Source: Hyaloscypha bicolor E (Eukaryota; Ascomycota; Leotiomycetes; Helotiales; Hyaloscyphaceae). From it: a stretch of 64,000 nt of DNA. The DNA is taken from positions 1,116,001 through 1,180,000 of the forward strand of contig NW_020194515.1 of assembly GCF_002865645.1 (NCBI RefSeq). The letters are read 5' to 3'. The translations under genes were made by a program, and so were the position numbers. The notes under the pieces were generated by a model. It did not search any database, was not told where the DNA came from, and was given only the letters and a program-made list of their open reading frames with translations. Positions 39,549 through 48,479 of the stretch are shown one piece after another (position 1 is the stretch's first letter; each line of letters begins with the position of its first letter).

Positions 39549-39650
39549 AAGGTGGAAAAGGTCGGTCTCGAGAAAGAAGGGGACGAGGGAGGGAGGGGGG
39601 AGAGGGGGAGAGGATCTATAATATTCAACCACGCTCTATTTGCATTGTAG

Positions 39651-40118
39651 TTAATAACTAGGCTTCAGAAAATATAAGTAAGTAATAAAAAACAAAACCA
39701 AAACCTTCGATATAACATAATTAATAAAGACCCGTAGCTTATTATCGAGACCCTGTTCGCCCAGTTTGAAACCCACAACCGGCAGCCTCGTCCTCAATAG
39801 AAGACTACTACAGACGACGCTCAGGCTACTTAACTCCATAGCTACACTGGCCCACACAGGATCAAGCCTGACATGCCCTCCACTGGTCTTGATCGGATAT
39901 AGTGCGCCAGCAGCTACAGGGAGAGCGAGCAAATTGTAGATCAAGGCCCAGGCGAAATTGAATTTGATTCTTGTGAACACGGTTCGGCTGAGGTCGATGA
40001 GAGTGAGTAAGGGGGTCAAGCCTGGTGAAATAAGGACAAACTCGCGTCTCTTGTGGGGGACCTTCCAGCGAAATAAAGAAGCCACCCCACCCCACCAACT
40101 TCCAAAAATAGCTATCAC
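39651..40118 (-). pseudogene. C-terminal fragment of a copper-transporting P-type ATPase
   Basis: The 155-codon frame contains LTPLLTLIDLSRTVFTRIKF, then NFAWALIYNLLALPVAAGA and LDPVWASVAMELSSLSVVCS, ending in SLLLRTRLPVVGF. In heavy-metal (P1B) ATPases these are the last two membrane helices and the region just after the GDGIND hinge; family members pump Cu across Golgi or plasma membranes. Homology begins only at about residue 27 (REFVLISPGL, about 40,040). The first residues do not match, and the metal-binding domains, DKTG phosphorylation loop and other helices (over 900 residues in fungi) are absent. Upstream bases to 40.8 kb show none of them. It is therefore a truncated remnant, cut by rearrangement, not a working gene. 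The tail after SLLLR is also atypical. Confidence 0.82.
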
Positions 40119-41717
40119 GTAAGATACGAATTACAGCTCTCTTTTTGGAACGTCAGATTTTAGAAGGCATTCACCATACTTTGACTGCAGTCAAATGTAG
40201 ACTTTTCTAGAAACCGCAATTCGGACTCTTCTCGCAGATAAGTCCCCACCGAGAGCCGCTACCACGTGATTACCGATCAAGTTTTGTTCTGCGGGCTGTT
40301 CCACTCCCGGTTCTAAACCTTCTTGCCAATAACATCCGTCCACTTGATATCCTTCCCTAGTCTGGTAAAGAGCTTCTCCCACGACTCTTTCATTCCCTTA
40401 CCAGTATCGACCTCCTAGAATCGGAAGATATATATTTTGGATATCTAAGACCACGTTAATAGGAGCCATATTGGATTTGGTACTCGGAGCAGCCGAAGAG
40501 AGGACAGGGAAGAGAAACACTACGAAGTACGGGAGCAACGAGATAAACATAAAAGAGATACGGGGAAACGACCAAGAAATTAAAACTCCTTCTCTATACT
40601 ACGTTAACGCAGTTATCAGAACCAGAATAGCTACTGCTCTATCTCCTCTATACTCCACCCGCCAAATACGTATATTTAGCCTCCAGGTTGCTTCCTGGGT
40701 CTCAAATAGTATATCTACCCTTAAGGCTTTGCAGCCTCGACTAATATTGACTTTTTGGGTAATACATGGTTACAAGGGGCTATAGAGTTCCGCTTGCGCA
40801 TCGAATGACTTGGCTCTGCGAATATGCCATATTGGACTGGTTCATAAGCGATTCTTCGACTTACTCGCTTTATTACGGCTATCTTTCGTTATTCTCTCTC
40901 CTTATCTACTAGAGCTTCTGCGAGTATTAATGCGGGTCGTTTAGATTAGTTACTACTGCCAGCTTTTTGGTCTTGGGCGGTTCTCTTTACGGTTCTCTTA
41001 TAGCGGGGCTTCTAAGGATAGGAGTATAATTGCGACAATTTCATACTCTCCGTATGAGTATTAGTTTACTTATCTATAGTTATAGCTTTAAGAAACGCCT
41101 CCCAATTACCTTAAACGACCACTTCGACTGGGTTTGATTTATTATTAACTTGTATAGCAAGTCTTTATATCCTAAGATTATATATCTTTATTTAATAATT
41201 ATACTTTTGAGGATCCATATTAATAAGCTTCCTTATTATATTTACTTTCTCCTTATTAATCCTTTTATATTCCTTCTCTTTATCTCGTATAATCTATATA
41301 GCCTTATAGCGAGCTATTACGTCTTTATACTAATTCTTCCCTATAAAGTCCTAGCCCTATCCTCGCCACTCGTCTATATTATCTAATACCGGTACCCCCT
41401 TTTTATTATGGTTATTACTAAATTCGCTACTATCCGCAGATAAAGAGTTACTATTAGTTTCGATTAATATTATAATAGGAGGTATTTCAATTATAGAGCT
41501 TTAGAGCTAGGTATAAAAGATATAAAGTAAAATCGAGAAATAATATTATATATATGGGTATCGAGAATTATAGAAGCCCCGGTCCTATATTAATTATATT
41601 TAGTAAATTAGAAAAATAACCGCCCAAACTACGATTTTACTATAATAGTAATATAAAATTGTAAAAATAAATTTAGATTTATAATTAGCGGCCTTAATAT
41701 ACTAATCTGAGAAAGTT
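40119..41717. other. Intergenic stretch, no supported gene
   Basis: GC-balanced to about 41,130, then AT-rich to 41,717. Short open frames exist on both strands (for example 40,191-40,382 -, 40,471-40,785 +, 41,150-41,386 +), but none shows a domain, a good start context or paired splice signals. The frame at 41,150 is low-complexity Ile/Leu/Tyr from AT-rich DNA. Confidence 0.5.
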
Positions 41718-42261
41718 TTAGAATTCTCTAAGTACTTTAAAAAAATCACAAAATTTTGGTATTCTAATAGGGATATACATTACAAGTGGGCGGTTAAAGG
41801 GTCTAGGCGTTTGGCTAGCAGGGAAATCGCAGTACCCCCGAAGACCGAAAAGCCTGATCCCGATGTTTCTTTCTTGCCGCCGGGAGAGGTATAGCCCGAG
41901 CCGAAACAGTACGGGCGGGCACGGGCATTGCCCCTTATCTGTACTCGTACGATTTCGGTCCTTCATTAGTCGTCTATCCTCGTACTCCCCCCGGTATTTA
42001 GATATAAGGGCAGTTTTGGTACTCAGTTTCCCCTCTTGTTCCAACCAGCTCAATACCGTATATCTTAGCCGCACTAGACACATACTGCCTAAACTACCGG
42101 GATATGCAACTATACCAGTACGGCGTGCCATACGAATTTACCCTTCGCTAGGCTTGCTATCCATAATACGGCAAAGCAAGGTCAACTTGGAGTTACTACG
42201 TGGTTATGGCCTAGTGGGTTTTCTTCCCAAGTCCCTTTGCCCGATTTCTGCTTGTATTTGA
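41718..42261. other. Overlapping open frames on both strands, unassigned
   Basis: A - strand frame of 137 codons (41,718-42,131) and a + strand frame of 132 codons (41,863-42,261) overlap almost fully. Both are Arg/Ser/Leu-rich and neither contains a recognisable motif. One may be a relic, but the sequence does not decide which. Confidence 0.3.
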
Positions 42262-42470
42262 ACGAGACGCGGGGGAGGCAGCGGGCCCCATATTGAGAGC
42301 CGCATATCCCTGAGTAGGGAGAGTTTTAGACGCCGTCTTCTGCGGGGCAATATACTTCTAACCAATAAAATCTCCTGTTTCAGCCTCATTTTTTGCCCGT
42401 CCAGTATCTCGTCTCACAATGCGGCTCAACCTATTACCTCTACCTACCTTATGCCCTAACCTGGCGACGA

Positions 42471-42722
42471 TCACGCGGTTCTTGCCTTGATGCGGACGAT
42501 TGGGCCGTGGTTTCGGTGGGCGTGGATTTTACGGGTGCGTGTGCCGGTGTAGTCATCGAGGGCGAGCCGCCATTTGGTGAGGCTGTAGAGGATTGGGCCT
42601 GGAACGTGACGGAGGTGTAGGTGATTGTTAAAAGCATGATATGAGATAGAAAATAGGGCTAGGAATAAAAGTGTAGCACATACACTATCGAAGTTGCTGC
42701 CGGAGGGGAGCTGTTGGAGCAT
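42471..42722 (-). pseudogene. N-terminal fragment of a cytochrome P450
   Basis: The frame starts with a hydrophobic anchor (ATLLFLALFSISYHAF), followed by the proline-rich hinge LRHVPGPILYSLTKW and the region LALDDYTGTRTRKIHAH, then GPIVRI. This is the classic start of fungal microsomal P450s (RHIPGP...W.......G.....I..LH..YGP.VRI), haem monooxygenases anchored in the ER. After VRI the frame changes to KARTA and stops. No I-helix, ExxR or Cys-haem motif was seen in the following kilobase. About 84 codons of a usual 500 remain, so it is a broken 5' exon. The ATG at the right end is plausible as the original start. Confidence 0.78.
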
Positions 42723-43681
42723 CTTGATTTCAAAGCGTGCAGACTGCCCAAAAATGAAGTTCTAGCAAGTGGACAGACTGTTCAAATTCTGAGATTGAAA
42801 CCTTGTTGCCCTTTAGAGAGGCTTTAAACGTGAGTCCCTTGGCCCTCGAAATAGACCAGCCCTTTGGCTCTCGGGTTGGGATAGCAGTACTACTGCTAAA
42901 TACAGATTTCCAAAGGTGGGGAGCACCAGTTTATGCATGTGACCACAAAGGTAGAAAATGTTCTTGGCAAAGTTCAGCTACCTTTGGAGACAAACTGCAT
43001 CTTCAGATTCGACTGGTGGACTTAGTAGTCCAAGGACATGTACTAAAGGGCGGGAAGCTAGCATCCAGGCATCCTTTCCCAGAGCTCAAATACCCTGAAA
43101 CGCTCTCCTAAACTCTCCCCAGAACCGCTAAAAGGACCCGACGACAGTCTTTGGGGCCTGCTCGCTCCGAGCCGTCCCCCTGGCAGCAACGTATCAGATA
43201 ATTAGTCAGTGCATTGTGTAACGTCGCAGTATCGAATGTTTTCAGCTGAGGATCCGCTTTAGGTTTTTTTAGACGAAATGCAGTTTTAGCCTAACCTCGA
43301 GGCTGGCATTAAACGCCACTCTTCCCCGCACGCCCAGTGATGTGCCGCAAAAGAATTGGACGAAGGCTTGCCACGGGTTTCGCTGTATCCTATTGGCAGT
43401 GGACTTGGGATATTTACTTCAGTATCGATTAGCACTGGTATTGCACAAGAGGCTATTGGCCCATGAACGAGCGGAGATGAGCTGATAGCCCTAGCAATTC
43501 CTGTACTGTTGGCACAATGATTTCGTCATCATTCTTCGCCCCCAAACTAATAGGTTCCATGTCAAGCTCGTCACTCCCGAGGATTCGACGCATTTTCATC
43601 TCTCATCTTCCTTCCAGGTAACTCGTACACTCAGCTAGACAGCTAGACATAAAAACTCCATTCTTTCCGAATCTACCCACC
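42723..43681. other. Intergenic region upstream of the 726-aa gene
   Basis: It lies between the divergent P450 fragment and the membrane-protein gene. A + strand frame at 42,803-43,111 (102 codons) shows no domain. The 80 bp before 43,682 contain the TC-rich stretch TCATCTCTCATCTTCCTTCC and the tandem words CAGCTAGACAGCTAGACA, a likely promoter/5' leader. No clear TATA box was identified. Confidence 0.5.
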
Positions 43682-45862
43682 ATGTCGTCTATGCTCGAGA
43701 AGAAGTCTCCACAAGAAATGATTCTACCAGGCGCTGGGGACCCTACTTCAGATGCTGGTGTGTCACTAGAAAAGAAATCAAGTCCTCGAACCGACCTTTT
43801 CCGAACTCTCGCACACCTCCTTCTCTCCCTCGGTTGGCTGGCTCCGATACTCGCTGTTTCTGTGTTGAACTTTAGAAGTTATGTTGTGGGCACGAATCTG
43901 TCCTGTGGAGTCAGACGCTGTAGGGCCGACCCTTGGGCAGTCGAGGCTGCTGGAAGCCAGCAATTCGAGTCGCATGACCACGAAATACTCAACGCTCTTC
44001 AGCTGGTTGCCAAGGCATTAGAGATATGGTTTGTGTTTCTGGCAGGCGTCGTGGTCTTCGGTCTGACAATATTGCTCGCCGGAAAGGGGGACGGACTTCC
44101 GATGCGGCACCTCAAGATCCCCTTTGATTATACAGACCTGGGCTCCTTTCTCGAGCCGTCACTTTGGACTTCTATCATCCCGCGCATTGAGACTCGTCCA
44201 CAGCCAAGAAGCGACGCTACCAGAAGTCTGCAGCCTACGACAAGTAGACGCAACCTGTATATTTTTGTGGGGTTTGTATTGGCGATCGGTATTGTTTGTA
44301 ACTTGATGGGGCCGGTCACAGCAGTGTTGCTCTTACCATCTCTGTCGTGGAGAGAGGTTGGAGTACCCGAGAAATATCGCGTGTTTACAGATATGGCGTC
44401 AACAGACCCCCCGATGAACCCAAAGTTCCTCAATAGTGGGTGGTGCACATTGGCAAACCTCACTGCTGGCAACTATTCCTGCGTGTCCAGCGAGATTGAC
44501 ACGATGTTGTTACAGACAGATGGAACCATTCCATCTGTCAATTCGGAGGAACTTGTCTCGTTTGTTTTCAATTACACCTGGGACCCAATCTTCGATTTCT
44601 GGGATATCCTTGCTCCCAATAGACAGGTCCTGGACTCCATTAGTGATGATTATTATGGATGGTCATCTATCTATAATCCGGATTATAATCCACCCGTCGA
44701 TCTAGCAAACTTCAGCGTGTCGACCTTCCAAGCTCTCAGTAATGCTCGGGAAGTGATCGTTCACCGCCAGGGCCCCTCTCTCCTCCTTTCTGGAGGTTGT
44801 TTCGCGGCTGTTTCTACATCTGCTGTTCACATTTCTAACGACAAGGGTGTTTTTTGCTACGACTTCACGGGATACTACATTCCAACACTGTTTCCCGTAT
44901 CAGGAACTTCCAATGAAGAAAATGTATCAACCATGTGTATGCCCACTGGCTCCGGCTGGACAGGAGACAACGCACACTCCGAATTTCAAGTCGCAAACTA
45001 CTCTTCCTCTGACCCGATCGCGGTGAACGTGTACTCGACGGAAAAAGTCATATATCTCAACCAGTCGACACATCATTGCGCTACTGGAACAAACGCGACC
45101 AATTCGACTTCCTGTGACTGGAACTCCATGTTTGCAGCAGACATCGAAAGCGATATGAGAAATATATCAATCAATCCCCTCGTTGCCGAGTACTACAGCT
45201 CTGACAACTCTACCTTTTGGATATGTCTTTCCTTCTCCTATCTACGACTTTCAACCTACATTCTAGACACTTCGGGCAACAATCCTTTTAGCCTTGGCCT
45301 TGTTGAGCTGCAGGGTGAGGATGTAATTCACCCCGCGGATGACCCCATATTCATTCATCCAGACTGGGTTTTGGCATCCCTGTCAGTGGATCGCGGCAGC
45401 ACAGTCCCTGAGTATCGCGGCAGCTCAACAGTGCTTGCGGATGCGCTCCAGTTCTCGGGGTCTGATGAGTCCATTGGTCTCGCCGAGGTCCATGCAATTA
45501 TCATGGGGCAGGCTTTATCACTGATTAACTATGCGACGGAAGATGTCAACTCTACGAGCGACAAACTGCCAACTTCTACTCCAATGCTCAATGTCAGCCT
45601 CCTTCTATATGCCTGGATGTATGGATTGCAGTCTGTAACATCCAAGCTGGGGGTCGCAGTAGCACTAATTGGGTGTGTGATTGTATTACTTGGAATTGTG
45701 ATAAAGGCATGGAGGCGCACCGTACCACGGGATCTGCTTGACTTTGTCACGGTAGCTTTGAAGCAGACCCCGCCGGAAGTCTTGAAAAATCTAGAGGAGA
45801 AGGAAACGGTGAAGGTCAGATTCAGGATGAGAAACCAAAAAGACACAGAGTTTGAGTTTTGA
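43682..45862 (+). CDS. Multi-pass membrane glycoprotein, fungal, function unknown
   Basis: A single uninterrupted frame of 726 codons, the only apparently intact large gene in the window. The start is supported by a CCCACCATGTC context preceded by a pyrimidine-rich leader. Predicted by eye: a cytosolic N-terminus of about 40 residues; membrane helices at about 42-63, 112-133 and 191-220; a large non-cytosolic domain (about 221-650) with many N-x-S/T sites (NLTAG, NYSC, NYT, NFS, NVS, NQS, NATNS, NIS, NST, NVS) and spaced cysteines; a final helix at about 657-677; and a basic cytosolic tail of 49 residues. This layout matches a broad class of uncharacterised transmembrane proteins in filamentous ascomycetes. 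No catalytic motif was found; a surface or sensing role is a guess. Codon use is GC-balanced with no RIP damage. It converges with the - strand exon at 45,997-46,229. Confidence 0.9.
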   Translation: MSSMLEKKSPQEMILPGAGDPTSDAGVSLEKKSSPRTDLFRTLAHLLLSLGWLAPILAVSVLNFRSYVVGTNLSCGVRRCRADPWAVEAAGSQQFESHDHEILNALQLVAKALEIWFVFLAGVVVFGLTILLAGKGDGLPMRHLKIPFDYTDLGSFLEPSLWTSIIPRIETRPQPRSDATRSLQPTTSRRNLYIFVGFVLAIGIVCNLMGPVTAVLLLPSLSWREVGVPEKYRVFTDMASTDPPMNPKFLNSGWCTLANLTAGNYSCVSSEIDTMLLQTDGTIPSVNSEELVSFVFNYTWDPIFDFWDILAPNRQVLDSISDDYYGWSSIYNPDYNPPVDLANFSVSTFQALSNAREVIVHRQGPSLLLSGGCFAAVSTSAVHISNDKGVFCYDFTGYYIPTLFPVSGTSNEENVSTMCMPTGSGWTGDNAHSEFQVANYSSSDPIAVNVYSTEKVIYLNQSTHHCATGTNATNSTSCDWNSMFAADIESDMRNISINPLVAEYYSSDNSTFWICLSFSYLRLSTYILDTSGNNPFSLGLVELQGEDVIHPADDPIFIHPDWVLASLSVDRGSTVPEYRGSSTVLADALQFSGSDESIGLAEVHAIIMGQALSLINYATEDVNSTSDKLPTSTPMLNVSLLLYAWMYGLQSVTSKLGVAVALIGCVIVLLGIVIKAWRRTVPRDLLDFVTVALKQTPPEVLKNLEEKETVKVRFRMRNQKDTEFEF

Positions 45863-45996
45863 TAGAAGATTCTGTAAGGCCGTCAATAGATGTCTGAGAC
45901 TATTATGGAGTATGGACTCTAACGAAAGACGCATCTTCAGCACACGAGAGAATTCTGAATCAGCAATTCCTCTCAAACTTGGCGTGCGCCGTGCTC

Positions 45997-46229
45997 TCAA
46001 GAGATACTATCTCCGCGCAGCCCTTCCAGCTTGGCAATGCTCTTCTTGAAATATCCTTCTAAGCCATACCTTTCAATATCAGCGCCTTCCTCTTTCAATT
46101 CCTGAGTTACATTCCCAATCCAGTCTCCAACTTTCTCTCTTCTCTTCCTCGCCTCTTCGAATCTCTCTTTCGCCTTTTGTCGCTCGATCTGTCCCCTTGT
46201 GACGGCGAGATCAATGCAGTGGTCGAAGG
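45997..46229 (-). CDS. Terminal exon of an unidentified gene (partial)
   Basis: On the - strand an open segment runs from an AG acceptor at about 46,230 to the TGA at 45,997-45,999, about 77 codons. It is charged and probably helical: GQIERQKAKERFEEARKRRE, then DWIGNVTQELKEEGADIERY and GYFKKSIAKLEGL. It has no starting ATG, so it reads as the last exon of a larger gene. The sequence to its right (from 46,240) gives no obvious upstream exon, so the gene may be truncated. No family was recognised. The strongly coding-like composition and uninterrupted frame argue that it was recently functional. It lies tail-to-tail with the 726-aa gene, 134 bp away. Confidence 0.55.
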
Positions 46230-46376
46230 CTCAGAGTTCAAAGAATCCCTTGTATTGAAAATACTAAGCTAGAGAGTAAAGGAGGGAGGATGACCTCGAC
46301 CTTTAGTACTGGTAGCGCCCAGACCTCTAGCTAAGCCCCGTGTTTTGGTCCTGTTTCCTAATACCTGGCCGACGGA

Positions 46377-47025
46377 TCATGTGGCGGCGCCCGCCGTCAC
46401 ACCCCTCTACTACTTGTTCGGTCTTCCAGTCTTGAAGACTCCAACTTCAGCGTCCTTTATCGTCTATCTATATCTAACGTAAGGCAATTCCATACCCTTA
46501 TACTTCTTAGTATATTCGAAATCATCCCTTAATACGATTATCTCTAGTATCGTAGCGTCCTGATCTGCAAAAGGCTAGTCCCGCCATATCCTAATATCTT
46601 AAACGAAGCTTCGAGATTACTATATATAGAATAATATAGAGTATCGCATTAAATACATATCTCGCCCCGTCTGCTCCTATAGCCATAAGCTTCTCGAGGT
46701 CCTTAACGAACTTGACTATTGCGCTAGCATAGTGATCTGATGTGACTACTACGCTATTACGGCCCTGCTTCTTGACTTACGCATCTAGACTGCTGACTTC
46801 CTTGTCTACGTCTCCAAGTATCTTCTTATATAGCTGTTCCGTAGCTTTCTTTCCCTCGGGGGCTTTCTTTATAGGTGCTGATTTAGCAGATGCTGCTTTC
46901 TTGGTTGGTTTCGACTTCTTGGACTTGGCTTCGTCTTCAGCATCAGAACCGACCGGAGCACTGGGTTCAGATCACTTTCGTTTCTGGGTTATGGAGGGTT
47001 TGGGGGTATTGAGAACGTCTGCAGG
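46377..47025 (-). pseudogene. Decayed Lys-rich gene of unknown family
   Basis: A likely intron end (CTAATTTCAACAG on the - strand, about 47,038-47,026) leads into a frame starting PADVLNTPKPS. A Lys/Ala/Ser-rich low-complexity part follows (KSKKSKPTKKAASAKSAPIK), then a folded-looking part with EQLYKKILGDVDKEVSSLDA, HYASAIVKFVKDLEKLMAIG and, after a frame slip near 46,610, ILGYGGTS, ILEIIVLRDDFEYTKKYKGM and VGVFKTGRPNK, ending at the TGA 46,377-46,379. In-frame stops are mostly TAG from Trp/Gln/Arg codons, plus one TGA near the start. The basic, charged N-terminus suggests a nuclear or DNA-bound protein, but no domain name can be given. RIP leakage and at least one indel have killed it. Confidence 0.6.
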
Positions 47026-47107
47026 CTGTTGAAATTAGGGGCCTGAGGCCCCTAATAGGCTTAGTAAGCCCTGGAACCGAACGCCATGGGGCTGTGCACT
47101 AGCTTAA

Positions 47108-47305
47108 TACCCTGTCCAGCTGGAATACCCTGTATAGCTGGAATACCCTGTCCAGCTGGAATACCCTGTATAGCTGGAATACCCTGTACGGCTGGAATAC
47201 CCTGTATAGCTGGAATACCCTGTACGGCTGGAATACCCTGTATAGCTGGAATACCCTATATAGCTGGAATACCATGTACGGCTGGAATACCCTATATAGC
47301 TGTAA
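47108..47305 (+). repeat. 18-bp minisatellite, 11 copies
   Basis: Eleven tandem 18-bp units of the form TACCCTGTAYRGCTGGAA. Variants alternate: TGTCCA, TGTATA, TGTACG. The period is a multiple of three, so an 81-codon frame with repeating AGIPCI/AGIPCT passes through it, but that frame has no other support. It lies just upstream, in the - strand sense, of the decayed gene at 46.4-47.0 kb. Confidence 0.92.
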
Positions 47306-47601
47306 TCGGTTCAGCTGGCATAGGGATTTAGTACATGTGACTTAGGGGGTTCAGGGCTATATATACGGGCTACTTACCACTGTAGAACAGCAGTCAATTC
47401 AGTACGTTTTACTTGGTTTACATTGCAAGCACGTGACCCTAGCTTTACTTTAGCTAGTTCAACACAGGCGTGATGTCAGAAGTTAGCACGTGCTAGTTCA
47501 CGTGATATGGCAAAATAGGATATAGCACAAAGGAGGCAATTGCGTCTCGGCCTCGTGGGTGAAGCCCGAAATGCCGTTCGATTGGAAGCACAGTTTTTTA
47601 G
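47306..47601. promoter_or_regulatory. Intergenic region with TATA-like and CACGTG sites
   Basis: Contains GGGCTATATATACGGG (about 47,353-47,368), two CACGTG E-boxes (in GCACGTGCT and TTCACGTGAT, about 47,487-47,503) and the intron-like end GTTTTTTAG at 47,593-47,601. It may hold the promoter, first exon and intron of the PAN-like gene that follows. No signal-peptide exon could be fixed. Confidence 0.4.
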
Positions 47602-47976
47602 CTGTATTGTGGGAAGGATTTTCCCTATAATGATATGGTGCTATTCTATGAGGATATAATAGAGGGGTGTATGGGGAAGTGTGTAAGCTATAGCCAGGAG
47701 ACGAGCTATTGTGCAGCTGTCTCGTATGAAGCGAGCCAGGCGCATGGGTATGCCAATTGCTATCTTAAAAGTAGTACCAAGACTGGCAGCTTGTTGACAC
47801 AGGATTATGTTGTGGATAGCGCTTTTATTGCTCTTATAACATCTTCATCTTCATCTTCGACGTCGGTTACGGCAGCTGCCACAATACTAGGGACAACCTT
47901 AAACATACCTTCATCTCTCCCATTAAATCCCGCTACCACCGCCATCTCCTCAACCCCATCTACCTCGCTCACATAA
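47602..47976 (+). CDS. PAN/apple-like Cys-rich exon of a fungal surface or secreted protein (partial)
   Basis: The exon starts after TTTTTTAG and reads LYCGKDFPYNDM, then EGCMGKCVSYSQETSYCAAV and GYANCYLKSSTKT. Later comes DYVVDSAFIAL, followed by a Ser/Thr-rich linker to the stop at 47,974-47,976. The cysteine pattern C-G-x-D...C-x3-C...C-A-A-V...N-C-Y-L-K matches PAN-like modules common in fungal cell-wall and secreted proteins, which bind carbohydrate or protein. An internal ATG at 47,635 is unlikely to be the true start, because the domain begins earlier. The upstream exon with the signal peptide is not identified, so the gene is partial or its start is lost. Confidence 0.6.
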   Translation: MYCGKDFPYNDMVLFYEDIIEGCMGKCVSYSQETSYCAAVSYEASQAHGYANCYLKSSTKTGSLLTQDYVVDSAFIALITSSSSSSTSVTAAATILGTTLNIPSSLPLNPATTAISSTPSTSLT

Positions 47977-48183
47977 TCGGGATCTTCTTCAAGCCCCTCG
48001 CACGCCTGGATCTCTGGCGTAGTGATCGGTCCGTCGCGATCGTTGCTCTCGTCGCCATTGGCCTCATGACCCATCAGCATTTGCCCTGTCATCAAGCTCG
48101 CATCCCCATCGCGGCACCTTCTTGGTACTACAAACCTCTTGCTGAAAAGATGTCGCAGTACCTGAATTTCCTCATCCGGGTAG

Positions 48184-48432
48184 ACAACTCGGGGATCGCA
48201 GCGGAAAGAAAGGAAAACCTACGGAAAGCCCTTGCCTTCTTTCCCAGTTGAAGTGCGGATATCATGGGCGGATAAACGACAAACCAAGCGCGAAGAAGAC
48301 AAGGCATATTCTCTCATAGGCATGGTCGGCATTTGCATGCCGCCTCTTTATGGTAAAGGGCGCGAGAGCGCAATAGAACGGCTCCACAAGGAGATCGATG
48401 AGAAGCGAAAACTGCTATATGATAAGAACTAA
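48184..48432 (+). pseudogene. HET-domain C-terminal segment (HET-E type)
   Basis: The frame contains VRISWADKRQTKREEDKAYS, then LIGMVGICMPPLYGKGRESA and IERLHKEIDEK. This is the well-known run at the end of HET domains of HET-E/HET-D type incompatibility proteins (RMSWA..R.T.REED.AYCLLGIF...MP..YGEG..A..RL..EI), which control recognition of non-self in fungi. The upstream part of the domain is not visible in any frame. A probable intron end follows (branch GCTAAC 48,464-48,469, acceptor CAACAG ending 48,479), and the next exon is in the same frame. The segment may therefore be the first visible exon of the FHA/kinase-like gene, or the broken end of a separate HET gene. Confidence 0.72.
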
Positions 48433-48479
48433 TACATCGAACATTATCTCTGAATTTAGTACCGCTAACTGCTCAACAG

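Noticed and set aside
39405..39650. Open frames on both strands over the tandem duplication
   Set aside because: They are Arg/Gly/Ser-rich products of repeat sequence with no domain and poor start contexts.
41150..41386. 78-codon hydrophobic frame
   Set aside because: Ile/Leu/Tyr low complexity arises directly from AT-rich DNA; no coding signal.
47086..47331. 81-codon frame with AGIPCI repeats
   Set aside because: It exists because the minisatellite period is 18 bp; no signal peptide, domain or flanking coding sequence supports it.
48066..48251. 61-codon frame before the HET-like segment
   Set aside because: It is in a different frame from the HET match and has no similarity to the expected upstream HET residues.
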